DNA of 64,000 nucleotides. It comes from Sipunculus nudus (lineage: Eukaryota > Annelida > Sipuncula > Golfingiida > Sipunculidae). The notes under the pieces are model-generated. The model searched no databases. It saw only the letters and a program-made list of their open reading frames with translations, and was not told the origin of the DNA. This document shows positions 49,070-62,628 of this stretch, piece after piece (within the stretch, counting starts at the first letter, position 1; the number at the start of each line of letters is the position of its first letter). The DNA is taken from the NCBI GenBank assembly GCA_026874595.1, contig CM049320.1:18612988-18676987 (forward strand). The letters are read 5' to 3'. Position numbers and translations under genes: made by a program.

Positions 49070-50400
49070 CCGTCAAATTGCGGAATTGCTCAAAGAATGC
49101 CCTTCCTTTCAATCTGGGCTGGGGCTTCCCGTATCGGAGGAATAATATTACTCTAACGTTGCTAAATTGTCGGCAATTTGCGAGCTTATTAGACGTTGGC
49201 CACTCAGTGTAATCTCCTCTGGGCCTCCCCTATCGGAGGATTCAGAGAGCTACAAAATTGCTAAATTGCCGGCAATTTGCGGAGTTGCTAGACGAAGGCC
49301 CCTATGTGTATGACCGCAGGGGACTCACTTTAGCGGAGGAATCAGGGAACTACAAAGTTGCTAAATTGCCGGCAATTTGCGAAATTGCTTGTTGGGGGCC
49401 CTCCATTTCAATCTCGGCTGGGGTTCCTTCTATTGGATGATTCATATATCTCCATAGTTGCTTAATCGTCGGCAATTTGAGGAATTAAATTGGTAGACAG
49501 GGGCCCCTGGTTTCAATCTTGGCTAGGGCTCCCCCTATCGGAGGATTAAGAGAATCACAAAGTTGTAGATTGCCGGCAATTTGTGGAGTTGCTTGACGAA
49601 GGCCCCTATGTGTATGACCGCAGGGGGCTAACTCTAGCGGAGGAATCAGGGAACTTCAAAGTTGCTAAATAGCCGGCAATTTGCGGAATTGCTTGATGGG
49701 GGCCCTCTATTTCAATCTCGGCTGTGGTTCCTCCTATTGGATGATTCATATAACTCCATAGTTGCTTAATTGCTGGCAATTTGCGGAATTGGTAGACAGG
49801 GGCCCCTCGTTTCAATCTTGGCTAGGGCTCCCCCTATCGGAGGATAAAGAGAACTTCAAAGTTGCAAAATTGCTGTCAATTTGCGGAATTGCTAGATGAG
49901 GAGTCCCTCAGTGTATGACGCCGGTGTTCACTCTACCGGAGCAATGAGAGAACTACAAAGTTGCTAAATTGCCGGCAAATTGCGGAATTCTTAGAGGGGG
50001 TTTCATTTGTTTGCAGCCTGAGCTCCCTCTAGCCGATGAATAAGATCACCCTAAAATTGCCAGCAAATTGGGGTATTGCTGGACGGGGGCACTTCATTTC
50101 ATTGTCGCCTGGGACTCCCTCTATCGGAGGATTATATGAACTTCGCCAGGGGCTCCCTCTAACGGAGGAATATGACATCTTCAAAGTTGAAATATTGCCA
50201 GCAAATTGCGTGTATGAGAGACGGGAGGTCTTCCCTGCCGAATGGCAAAGTTGCTTCCAAAGTTATTAAATTGCTAGCAATTTGCGCACTAAGATTAAAA
50301 ATTGCTGGTTACCTGATTGATTGCTGGCAGTTTGCAAGAGTTGCTGACAATTTGCGAGACTGCTGGGAAAGTTGACGGGCACCACGAAACTTTGCGAGAG
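49070..50400. repeat. 101-bp satellite with 304-bp higher-order period
   Basis: The core GCCGGCAATTTGCGGAATTG recurs at about 49,167, 49,268, 49,370, 49,471, 49,573, 49,672, 49,774 and 49,876, then less regularly to about 50,350. The monomer is therefore close to 101 bases. GGCCCCTATGTGTATGACCG recurs only every third monomer (49,297 and 49,601, with a diverged version near 49,905), giving a three-monomer unit of 304 bases. Most monomers hold the 12-base palindrome ATTGCCGGCAAT. The 3' part of the array decays. No coding role is suggested. Confidence 0.85.
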
Positions 50401-50409
50401 AGGCAAACT

Positions 50410-51062
50410 TCAAATGAAAGAAACCAACGGTTCCCCACCTATATGACATTAATGCGCAGAATGATGTGTTCAAATGCTAACATACGGGTAGCCATACTGT
50501 GCGAGTTGTATGGACAAAGAGTGACTGATAACATAAGTAACAACACTCATCAGATGGATTGTGTAATTAATTTTCTTATATATTCAGTTGAAATGGTCAT
50601 TATTACAGTTTTTCATGAAATATTTGTTCAAATTACTATTTTATTCCTAAAGGCAATGTCATCTAGGTGAAGTTGTTATATGAAAGAAGTTGCTCTTTAA
50701 AACATAGGCTTCTGGGTCAGTGAACACATGGGGCGTGTCCGGGGGCGAATTGCTTCGTTTGACATCTTTCACTGTCTATATGCCAGATTATAAATATTAA
50801 TGGCGACTTTAGTCAATATTAAGACAAATTAGGTTAATATGGTTTATATAGTGTGCCTACTATTGATGTTTGCATCTATTGTCAATTCTTGTGTAACCAC
50901 CCAGTACAGATTTAGTTTGCCATATAATTAAATGGTATTGTTTTGCATCATTATTTATGAGTGCCTTTTGATAATGGAATTTAAATTATTCATGGAGGTG
51001 GTGGGTGTGTATGTAAATTTGTATAAATAATCATGTAACAAATAAATTATACGCTATATACC

Positions 51063-51127
<65 letters not shown>

Positions 51128-53100
51128 CAGCGGTGGGCCTGTGGAGGAGGCTGCCAGCGCCTGGCTCCAGCAGTCACGCGAGCCGGGTTGCTCACATGGG
51201 TGTGAGGTTATCATCGGACTAGCCATAAACCTGGTAGTGGCCACTCCTTCCTGTCAAACCTTCTTGCTATAGCTCAGCTTGACTAAAAGTCATTTGAGCA
51301 TCAAAACTGTACATCATCACTGTTCTAGCAAGTATTAAATTTATCATTATCTGCAACATCATGTGTTTTGCTAAAAACAAAAAAGAAAAGGGGAATGAAT
51401 TTTTTTCTCATTGATTTTTATTGAAAATTTGTATTCTTTATACGTAAAGATTAAGACATGCATGTAGCACTTCTTAACAGGTAGATTCTCTTTAAATCAT
51501 ATATAAATAAACTGTTTGGATGCGGAAGAGGAGCATGTCAGAAACCTATTTTCATGGAAAATATAGTCACACAAAGTATTTATTCATTTTATTGCGCAGC
51601 GCACATTTCATGCAGATACATTCACTGCTGCAAAAAAGATTGGTTGTACCCAATTAATTCATCAATATGGCTTTTTATACAAACTGTCCTCAGACATTCA
51701 TAAGTTGACATGAATATGAAATTGGGATCAAGCAAGGAAAGCGGAAATGAAGCGAGAAAGGAAATGAATTAGCAATCAATATAATTTATACTTTACTATA
51801 CTGTGAAATTATAGCTTTAGTGAAGCAGACTTTATCTTTCAGACTTGACATTTAGTATACATGTATCTAATCACATATAATCCAGAAGGTTGTGATACAG
51901 GGCAAACCTGAAGGTTACTTGGATTTTGGAATGTACATTATGGAGATATTTCGACAAAATGACCTAGCTTTAGGTTGAGTGAGAAAGTTAACCCCCTGCC
52001 AAAGTGTACTCAAAATGTCTGGTCGGTGGATATGATGGGTTTAGATTTTTGTTCCTTCAAAAGATAATCAGAGAACTGGAAGGACAAAGGGTCATTGTTT
52101 CAGCTGTGAGATGACTTATGCTCAGTTGAGCTGAAGTGAATATCAAAAGAAACAAATGTGAAACTTGCCAGAGGAAGTTGGTCTTCTGATTGGTGGAGCT
52201 CCTGTTGGTGCTACAAAGAAAAAAATCCCATATGGCCTTATCGTTATTTGATAAATAAACAAAAAACTAATGACAACTCTTAACAGTAATGCATATTGCA
52301 CTGATACTTACTATCTGATAAAAAAAATTAATCATCATACCATCCAAGTTCAAACAACTCTTCTAATAATAAAATACTCATCAAAATAGAATAATTCTAA
52401 ATGGATATTAATGGAAATATTAATATGCAATATTATCAGCTTCTGAACTGTTCCATCTAAACAGAAATTCGTAATTAGAATCATGTCAAACCTTTTACAG
52501 AAACTACAACAATATGAACAATATAGAGAAACAATCATAAAACTAAAGACAATTTGTAACATATTATTCGTATATGCTTCTGTATTTTGTGTTATCAATT
52601 CCGTATGGTGATTTGACTTAAACAATGTAGAAACCTGGATTTATAGGCCAAAGGGTAGTTGAATTTTCTTCACTCTTCTCATTACCTGTAAATTTCAGTA
52701 ATAAATGTTGATACATTATACAAACTATGCAATGTATGAGTTGATTTACATGACCTAACAGTTCGTACCTGGTGACCAACAGATGATGTATGGCATTTAC
52801 AGCAATTTAGAATTTGGTTAAGAAGGAATGGAAATAAACAAAACATAGAAAGGTATTTTTGCAGTTAAATTGATTCTGTGGAAGAAACTGATTTTACTTT
52901 CATTAAACAAAGTGTAATTTCAGGGGATTTGCAAGAAGTCAAATGGGCTACTATATAATGTGTTCTACTACAAAGGTTAGAATAAATATGAAAGTATCTT
53001 TCTTAACTTTTCCCAGTTATTACCTTTAAGTGGGTAATAATATCTGGCTATAGAGTAGGTAAATTGCACATGGTTATTAACACATGATAAAATTGGTACT
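50410..53100. other. Downstream flank of the lectin gene, no recognisable gene
   Basis: Contains a (TA)n run at 51,065-51,122 and a TATAGCTCAGCTTGACTAAAA end motif at about 51,270-51,300. No clear AATAAA on the minus strand just after the lectin stop was identified by eye. Confidence 0.4.
51065..51122. repeat. (TA)29 microsatellite
   Basis: A pure TA dinucleotide run. Confidence 0.95.
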
Positions 53101-53112
53101 TATTCTTAAAAT

Positions 53113-53264
53113 TTATAACTTATCAGACTTACAGATGCTGACAGCATGGTGCCTCTCATGACAAGAGACCACATGCCATGTGCCATTCTTCACCACAGCG
53201 CAGCTCCCTCGTGGTTGGTTATAAACATCAATCGGTGCAAAATTTTCGAACTTTATAGATTTCC
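53113..53264 (-). CDS. Lectin gene terminal exon (second half of CTLD2)
   Basis: Codes KSIKFENFAPIDVYNQPR, then SCAVVKNGTWHVVSC and AVSICKSDKL with a TAA stop. The final CTLD cysteine (C276) is followed by only five residues. The sequence ATCT|GTAAGT inside the last codons resembles a donor and could permit an alternative splice, but reading through gives the complete domain and a natural end. Confidence 0.88.
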
Positions 53265-56247
53265 CTACAAATATGATGGTGTAATAGAAACATTGTTTAT
53301 ATAAGATACATTGTATATATTATATTAATATATATGTTGTTTTATTATGTGGATAAGATGAATATTATTTAGTGACATATTACACTTTAAAATAATTATT
53401 GCAGGAATCAGAATTGTTAGTTATTGTATCAGATTATTTTGTTAGAGAATCACAGATCAAACGTAGTTTTCTGGCAAGTAATACTGAATGGTCTTGTAAC
53501 ATATGTGTGTGTCACATCTGGTAAATCGGGGATGTAAGTCAAAGTTTAATTAAAAGGATTCCGATCCATTTTTTTTTTCATTATTTCAGTGTAACATTAT
53601 ATCATTGGTATCATGAGGTGGCCTGAGAACCATTCTAGCGGGTTTTGATGTCTTCGATGACACCTTGTTTTATATATCTTCATTGAATCAGGTAGTTTTA
53701 TCAGAATATGTTTCCAACAGCAAATGAGCTATGATGTTGATGTTTGTTTAATGACCCTCAAATCTGTTGATCAAAGTGAAACTATTCTCCATCCATTGAA
53801 TGATGTTACTTGCATTCGTTTACTTAATCTGAAGTAATAGGAGGTCCACAACATACATATTGTTAGTGGGTGCATGGTGTCATTCATTTCTTGTGACACA
53901 TTGACAGGCAGCTAATTTGCACTAATCATGCGATATGATCTTATGATTGGTGGAGATATCACACATCAGAGAGCTAGTGAGAAATTTGTAATAAAACACT
54001 GGCTTACGTGGACTCTTTCTTATTTTTTTGGGAATTTAATCGATAACATCGCTGGCCATACTTATGAATTAATTATTTTTAATATGGATGTCCCCCACCG
54101 ACACCCCCCCCCCCCAACCGCCCCGTTCAAGCAACGCAACTGGAGCGGCCGTAACATGTGGTAATGCAACCTGACACTAATCACGTCCAGTGCATGTTCA
54201 TAATAAATCAGATGCTTGGATCATAGGACCTTATGCTTAATGGATGGTAAAGGACCTAACATTGTTAAGCAACATTCGCCAGCCTGACAATATACTATAA
54301 ATATCCGAGAATTGGAAGATGGCAGAAGTATTGTTATAAAATATGTATGTGAACAATCAATCAGAAAAAGGGCTGAAAATTTCAAGGGGTCCAGGGTAGC
54401 ACAATGAGGGCTGGGGCAGGGAAAAAATATATGGTTACTGTTCTCTGAAAAAATACATAAAAATCACAAAATTACTTTCGTAAGTTTCTGTTCAACATTC
54501 TGAAACTCTGAATTGTCTGACTGTCATAGCCAGGAAACTCGTGTATTTGCCTAGTAGCTGGAAAAAGATATGAGTCATTGTGACCTAAATTTGGATTTGG
54601 AGATTTTAACAGGACCTGTTTGGATTTTATGCCGAAACATTCTGATTTTTGGTTAAGATATGTGTCCTGCTATCGGACTGATAATCATATGGATGAATGG
54701 AAGGACTAAATCCAATGAAATATGAATTAAACTTAATATAAGTGAAAGTCTCCGGAGCTTAAGTGTATAAATGAATGCAAGAATGCACATATTTTCATAA
54801 AATGCTACTATATGTTACGCAGGCTCCATGTATGAAATAACCCATCATGTAAAATATTATTTTTTAGATTATAAAATTAATAAATTAAATATAAGTTTTA
54901 GACCTGACAATGATAAAAAAATATTTTTTTAAATTGATATTATTAAATGTATGGTAGGAACAATGATAATTGACATACAAGTGCTTGGTAGAAATACAAA
55001 AAAATATGGGTAGAAACGCAAGCATAATCTTCCTCAGTAACATTGTAGTCCTTTGGACTTTAATATAAAAAGCATGGAACTGGCTAACAAGTATTCACTG
55101 CAAAGCGGAGCATCCCCTCACATGGGAGCATAATTAAATTGGATGTTTTAAACAGTGAAAATCTGGAGGGCAGTTCTGTGAGCTTGATAAATGATCATGT
55201 GACCTCTAATCAATAGATTTCTCCCTCTATGGATAGTTGAGCTTTACATAAACGATCGAAGGTTCGGGGTTGAAACTAAAAAAATGCATTCACGATCTTT
55301 TTAAAGAAGTAGCTCCTGTGGTCGTAACATTTGACCCTGTGACCTCAAAAATGATAAGAGTTTTACTCTGAGGGAAGGTGAGTTATATTTGAAAGGTGAA
55401 AGGTTTAGGTAAAATGGTTTTGCCTAATATGCGTCCACCAGCCAATTAGAGAAGGACGGATACACGCAAGCACAGAGGCATTACTATATCCCCTCCAGCA
55501 ACGTCGTTAAGAAGGTATGGAAAACAAAGACAGTGAATCCTTCTTTCGAAAGTATTCTGAAGTCACTTTTCCACTGAATATTAAAAGCAAGGAGTGTTAC
55601 ATACTCTTTATTAGGATTACGATAATTGATCTTTAGGAGTTATTGGGACCATAAAGAGAAATTATATTCAAAAATAAATAAGCAGCTTTTTTAACCTTTG
55701 ATCTGATTCCAAGTAGAAGCAAAAGCAGAAGCGTTCGTGTGAATAATTATATACCAGCGCTTGGCCCACTCTTCTTAATCCAATCTTCTTTGTGTAGACC
55801 AATCCAAAGGAAGTTATTGGTCATGATATCTGGTGGTCTGTCTGCCAAGACCTCAGCAATATGTTTTCTATGTGACTTATCTGGAAGAATAGCCAAGTGG
55901 CCATCAATATCTGCACATGCTTTTCTGGCATGGAACCAGTTGAATGCGTTAACCACACATAAGCAATGACCAGCTATTTGTTCACACCAGTGGTCTCCAA
56001 AAACGCAATGTTCATCCCCTGGAAAAATAAGTGACCTTAGGTCATGTTTTATATATGAAATTACAATTTGCCGAATCAATTGTTGATCGCCATATAATAT
56101 GTGCTTACATTTCTAATGCTATTTTTAATGAAGTAGTATACATTATTAAAAATATTCGTATTTTAACGCGGAAGAACAATAAATGTGCAAATTCATGGTA
56201 CCATTGTCAATGCAAAAGTATACATTATCAAAGATATCAGTATTTAA

Positions 56248-56294
<47 letters not shown>

Positions 56295-59200
56295 TTTTTG
56301 TAACTGTACGGGAAGTGGAATATATGTAGTTTATCTACATACGTTTGACGAATGGATGACCATTTATTGGTTAACCATGCATTCTGGTCTACAGATTGAA
56401 TTATTTGAATTATTAGGTGCAGAGTTTATCATCTGGTGCTTTCAATTTATATTATAACATCTCATTTTGATACGGTAGTGTGCTTGCTGAGATCAATGGC
56501 GCCATCTCACACAACGTCTTCACAATTATACAATTTTCATGTGGCACCGCATGCCACTCCAACTGCAGACTTTATGTTTTTCTTGTGTAATGATTGGACA
56601 TGGAGCAGAACCAACACAGCCACACGAATAACATGCAGCCATTTGCAGCCCGGGAGATGTTTGCTCACGTTTAGTGCCTGTGGTAGTTACAATTTGTACT
56701 GTGTATAAATTAATTGTGCACAATCATGTATAAATATTTCTAATCTTAATAGTAAATAGTTTTTATTTGAAAAATGAGAAAATGACAACAGCTTTCCAGA
56801 AGGTGCAACAGCTTAATCTGACCTTCAAACGCAGCTCCAACCTGCAGCAGTCATATGACTTTTGAGTATATGTTTTTACAGTCAGCGTAAAGAGGACCCA
56901 AAGGCTCTTACACCAACATGATGAGTTAACTGAGCTGCCTACAATTTAGACAACATACCAAGTCCTCGATGTTAACTGATCACAATGGGTGGTAAACGTG
57001 GCGATAATAGCCGCAGATATTTCAAAATTAGAGGAGGAGGACTGACAGATGGCCTAGCTGATAAACAAATGGATAACAGACAAAGGATTTGTTTGTTTAA
57101 AAAACGTTGAATGTTCAATCTGTAAAGAAAATTCTCACCATTATTTTTACAGAGGGCTGCTATGCTAGCTGTTTGGCAGTAATAAGGTGTGAGGTAATTT
57201 TCACCACTGTGAAACAAAGCACACCCGTGTTGATCACTGTGCCTTTTTCGATGTCTCTTCTTCTCTTGGAAAATGTGTGCTGAAAATATTGAACAGTAAG
57301 TGACGAAAATGCGTCAGTCATGGGCCATGGTGCAATCTCCACAATCACGCAACATAATAAGAATTAACGGAGAACCACAGCGAGAGATTGCAGTTCTCCA
57401 CAAAAATCTGTTCGTGCGGGCCCCTCAAAACCAGGTACCCAGATGTTTTATGTGGCTGTTCCATATAATTTACACCGTGTGAACTTGTAACATTGTTTCG
57501 CTCTGAACACGGGGAGGCTCTTCCATTTACTGTTCTCCACGTACAACTGGCAGCATTTGTTACATCGAAATACGGGGGTTTGGTCCTTCTAACGGCAGAG
57601 CGTAATTCATTTCACGAGACTCTTCTCTCGTTAAATATTTAACTGATTCAGCTCGACACAGCGTAATGAAGCGTTTCTGGCCTTTTATATACTAAAGACG
57701 GGGTGGCTCTTCCATTAACTGTTCACCGCGTATAACTTGTAATATTGGTTCCATCGAAATACAGGGGGTTGGTTCTTTATAACAGCACAGCGTAGGTCAA
57801 TTTCATGAAACTTTCCTCCCGTCTTTTATCAGATACAGCTTGACACAGTGTATTCAAGCGTTTCCGACCTGGTATATACTGGTATGTGACATTTCCTGCC
57901 GGAATTATTACTGAATATATAGTTTTGGACAAGAGTATATACTATTTTTTACTTTAAAGATTATCTCTGAGCGTGGTTTTGGTAACAGTGGGGACGCATT
58001 TAAAAGCGTTAAAAATGAAAGCAAGGAGCGTAATTTGGCTTGACAGTAGCTACAAATTGTACCGCTCGATTCCATCATTTGGTGTCTGCATGCTACAGAA
58101 GGAATGTGTGGCAAAACGTATTTGAACAGTTCTGTTCAACCATCCGTGAGGTCGACTTTCAGCGTTCCAAGTTTTACCGCATGTTTCAAGAAGTGCAATT
58201 CACTATTGCTTGATAGCATTGATAGTGTTAGCCTTCTCACTGCTGACGTATTTTTGTTTCGTTTATAAGGATCGGTGATCGGCTTTAATCATAATGGACG
58301 AATTGGGAATATATGGTGTCCATCATGGAAACAGGCATTCACTTGAGATATAAGCATGATTTATAGAATAAGAGGAATTAAACATATTATCAATACAACA
58401 CAAACCGAAATTCATACAACAATCTACGGCCATTTTGACCGGTAAATACACCAATTATAATGAAGGGAAAAGACATCTGGTGGCAAACATGGAAACTATT
58501 CTGACACCAGGGCTGTGAACAAAACCGGTGTCTATTTTCTGGGACATTGTTTTGCCCCGGCGACTAAATAAGGCTGCGATTATTTAAGGCCCGGCGGCTG
58601 TTCAAGGAAATACGGTATGTCTGTGAAGCTAACAGCAGAATTTGTAAAGAATATAATTCAGTTAAGAAACTGTATCGGTAAATATTAATAGAAAATTAAA
58701 CGAAAATCGATAAGATGACGGCACCACACAAGTTTTGTGATGTCTGACATCATTAAATACCTGTGGATTTTGTTGTGAATCATACTCAGATGATATATTA
58801 TATCTGTTTATTTTTTTCTATTCAGTTTAATCGAAATCAATCAAAGTAGCAAAGTTACCTTTCACCTCATTCGATCTACATAGATTTGGTCCAGAATGGA
58901 CATCAGTCAAAATAATCTTATGGTAAGCAGCTACTGTGAGTTTCGTGAAAATCATTTAGCATTAAGTTGAGAGACGGACAGATAGGCCGATTGACGCTTG
59001 CCATACAGTAATACGTCCAATCATATAAATTACAATACCAGCTCACGAAAGAAAAGGATTTTCTTAGATGGCTGCCAGGCAAAAACAGTAATCTCTCCTA
59101 AATGAATAATCTGCGGTAGAGGTGTTTAATCACTCCTGCATGCAGTTAAAGGCATTTTCCACATGGTGTGACACATGTTGGACATTTTGCACATACCTTG

Positions 59201-62200
59201 CGAAATGAACAGTTTTTGTTCAAACTAGACGGTTAGAGCAGAAGGACAATAGTAGCGCGGAGGTCTTTTACTTATAAAGAGGAAACACAGAGGACTGCTA
59301 GAGAAAAAGAGAAAATAAAAGAATACGATAGGCCTTATTAGGCATTTTTATAGTAAAATCTCAGTAGTGACATTTGAAATAGAGTAATTTTGCCGGCGCC
59401 TGTGGCGATGTTATGGTATCACGTAATTATCATGGAATCCCCAGGACCTTTTGTCTGGTAAGACAATTATATGTTTCTGTCTTCAGGTACTTTCGATTTC
59501 TGTAGTGGACTGGACTATTAACACCCATGTAACCACCTGATACAAAGGCAAATACAAGGATTTCAAACTAATCTGGTATGAAGTTCCATACCATGTTAGT
59601 GTCGGAACTATTTTTTCATCATTTTTCACTGAAATGTCTTGAAACAACTTTATTATATTTAAAGCATAGTTATAATCAAAGTGTGAGTTCACGTGGAATT
59701 ATCTATGTATATAAATGTACACTAAAATTAAAAACAATATAAACTAAATAATGACGGGGTCCCTTTATCCATTGCTTATACCAGTACACAATGGGACTGC
59801 TATTTCATGCGAATACATGTACCTACCTACACCTAAAAGAAAATTCAAATGGCAGAAAATTTTGATCTAGCAGGCCTACCTGAAGATTTTTTTTGAAGAG
59901 GAGTGAATAAACTAGGTTCATGAAATAAAGGATGCTACTGAAATTTTAATGTGACTTGGCAGAAAATATATTTAAGTGTACATTTATTCAAAAGTCTTAT
60001 AGTTCATAATATTAAAAGGGTGTCCCTTAACTGCCGACAGTATTAAATACAGCCAGGCAGTTTAGGCACTTCCTAAGTCTCTTTAACTTTTAATTTTACT
60101 GATACTAGTATAAGTTGTTCAGCTCTGTCAAAATAACGTCTGAATGAGAGAAATGCTTTTGTTACGCAATAAGAATGTTATGAGAATATATTTCATGACA
60201 TATTTAAAATGTAATGCTATAACAAAATAAATAGCATATCTACCGACAGATTAAAACAAGATATAATATAAACATTTACAAAATGTTGTAACTTGTAAAT
60301 TATATCCACACACTTTACTACCTATATGGCATTTAATGTTAATAATATTTTGGAAACATATTTTAAGAATATTATCATAACTGTACATATATTTTTTTTA
60401 TTTATATTTATATGTAAAAGTTTAACAACCTCTTCTCTACGTTTTTAGGCAGCCTGACTAAATTCAGTATATTTAACGTACACACTTAGCTCATTGATTG
60501 TCAGATGTAAATACTTCTTTTCATGATAAACACTCCTCGTTCAAGTTCTCATGGTTGTCAAGGAGGCTACCAAATTTACTTTACATCCTGCGATGGTGCT
60601 CATACAAGTGTCTTGTTGTTTACACGGGTTTCACTTGTTTTAGCCTAAGCCGAGCTCATTTATTTTATACCTTACCTGTTCGGCCCAGCATCATACATGT
60701 ACAGTCATCGATAACCTACCTCGGGAAGGCTTACGACTTATAATTATAGTTATAATACGGTTTACAAATTTAATGTTTCTCATGGTTAAATGGAACACTT
60801 TGTGTAAAAATCGCAACGTTGGTGTCGGCCACCAATATATAAATTTTTAACCACTAAAAATATTGTTCCACTAATGATTTTGAAATTTTATATATGTATG
60901 TAGCTGGTGAGTGATAATTACATATGTAAATTGAAACTGATAATTAGCTGTTTTAAAATAGTAACAGAGGGAAACAGATTTAATTTTTGTATGGTTTACA
61001 TGGATAACTTTAATTCGATGAAAGAATATGCACGTGGTTGTAGGAATAGAAGTCTTGTTATATATGTCGGGCATTAATGCAATTCCATTGTAAAATATTT
61101 ACTTAAAAAAATAATCCCATTTAATATATTTTAAAATACTTGAACTTTCACTTAATAACAGATGCTTGCATCTGATCTCAACCCTGTTTATGAATGTCTT
61201 TGACACATGAAAATGAGTATTTTATACCCGCTTACCAGAGGCTGGTGTTCCATCATTCCACCTCCAATGCGTTATTTCCCTTTTAATGCCCAACCAAGTG
61301 GCTTCTCTTTGAATGCTACAGACATCCGGGAGCCTTCCTGAGTCACATTGTTCTGAAGCCCAACCTGTTGCGCTATCAAAATTCATCTTCTTTTCTGAAA
61401 ATGTATTTATATGTTCAGGTAAAATATATGTCAAGGTCTCGATCCCATTCTGGATCAGTAAGTATTAAGGCCTGACCAAATGCAGGCTCTGATTTCGGCT
61501 GGACCGAATATTCAGTCCGGTCGAAATCACAACCTTCTTTTACCGTTAATAAGAAAGAGAAAAAAGTTCCTCTCCTATCAATTCAAGGTTATTACAATTC
61601 CATGAAATACCTTGAAATACCCCTGACCCTCAGGATTTCTTATTTATTCAAAATAACTGAAATAAGTTCTACATATCAGTGTCAAATTTAAAATATCAGC
61701 AAATAAATGTTTTTCAGTTGCCGGTACGATTGCTAATAAAATCGTTTTACTATAACGATCAAAAGTTCCCCTTTCCAAGTTTAATATATTTTGATATTTT
61801 GAAAGGTTAAGGTGTGAGGCAATCCGCAGTAGTATTATATTCATTTATTAAATTTATTATTTTTTTAATGTCAGATATACATTCTACTTAAGATATTCAT
61901 TGTAGCTCTTTGTTTGTTCAAAATTGCTCTACGCATTAAAACCAAAAGTCAATAAATGGGCTGAAAATGGGTAATAGTTTTCTTTATATTAATTAAATCT
62001 TTGTGCTGAAAGCGTTTTTCGGTATTTATAGTCCAACCACAGTGTGAATTAGGATTCAGGATGCTTCAGATCTCAATCTGGTTTAAGCCAGACTGAATCT
62101 TGTATTCATTTTTTTCCAGATAGGGGTTTGGACCTTCAGGGCTTACAATATAAAAAAAATTAAGAGTTCTGGACGCTCAGGCCAAACGTTTAGTGCGTCA

Positions 62201-62513
62201 TATTTCAATATTGAGCTTCCCAAAGGGAGGCGATCGTAGTGTGAAGTGTATTAATTTGTGATTGTTTTATAATAAACATCATTTTCGTACAATTACATGA
62301 TTAGGTACTGCGTCAGTGTATGATTATTGGACCATTGTGAAATCTATGCTCAGTGACCAGAACACTTAACTGGTTTCTGAGATAGACATCAATGGTCATT
62401 GACGGCTACAAAAGCCAACTTAGATACTCTCCGTCTAAAACCAGAATTTTTCGCGGTTGGACGCTTGGACTACCATTTACGAGCGTCCGAGCGGACGTTT
62501 ACTCCCGCGTTCT

Positions 62514-62547
<34 letters not shown>

Positions 62548-62587
62548 GGAATATAATAGAACTTATGTTCAACTACTGCGATGTCGG

Positions 62588-62628
<41 letters not shown>

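Noticed and set aside
49070-50400. Regular repeat with spacer-like variation, CRISPR-like at first sight
   Set aside because: The period is 101 bases with similarity across the whole monomer and a 304-base higher order, in a eukaryotic genome; it is a satellite.
52130-52210. Possible extra 3' exon of the lectin gene after an acceptor-like TTTCTTTGTAG on the minus strand
   Set aside because: Using it would need the internal ATCT|GTAAGT donor and would lose the last CTLD2 cysteine. Reading through to TAA at 53,113 completes the domain.
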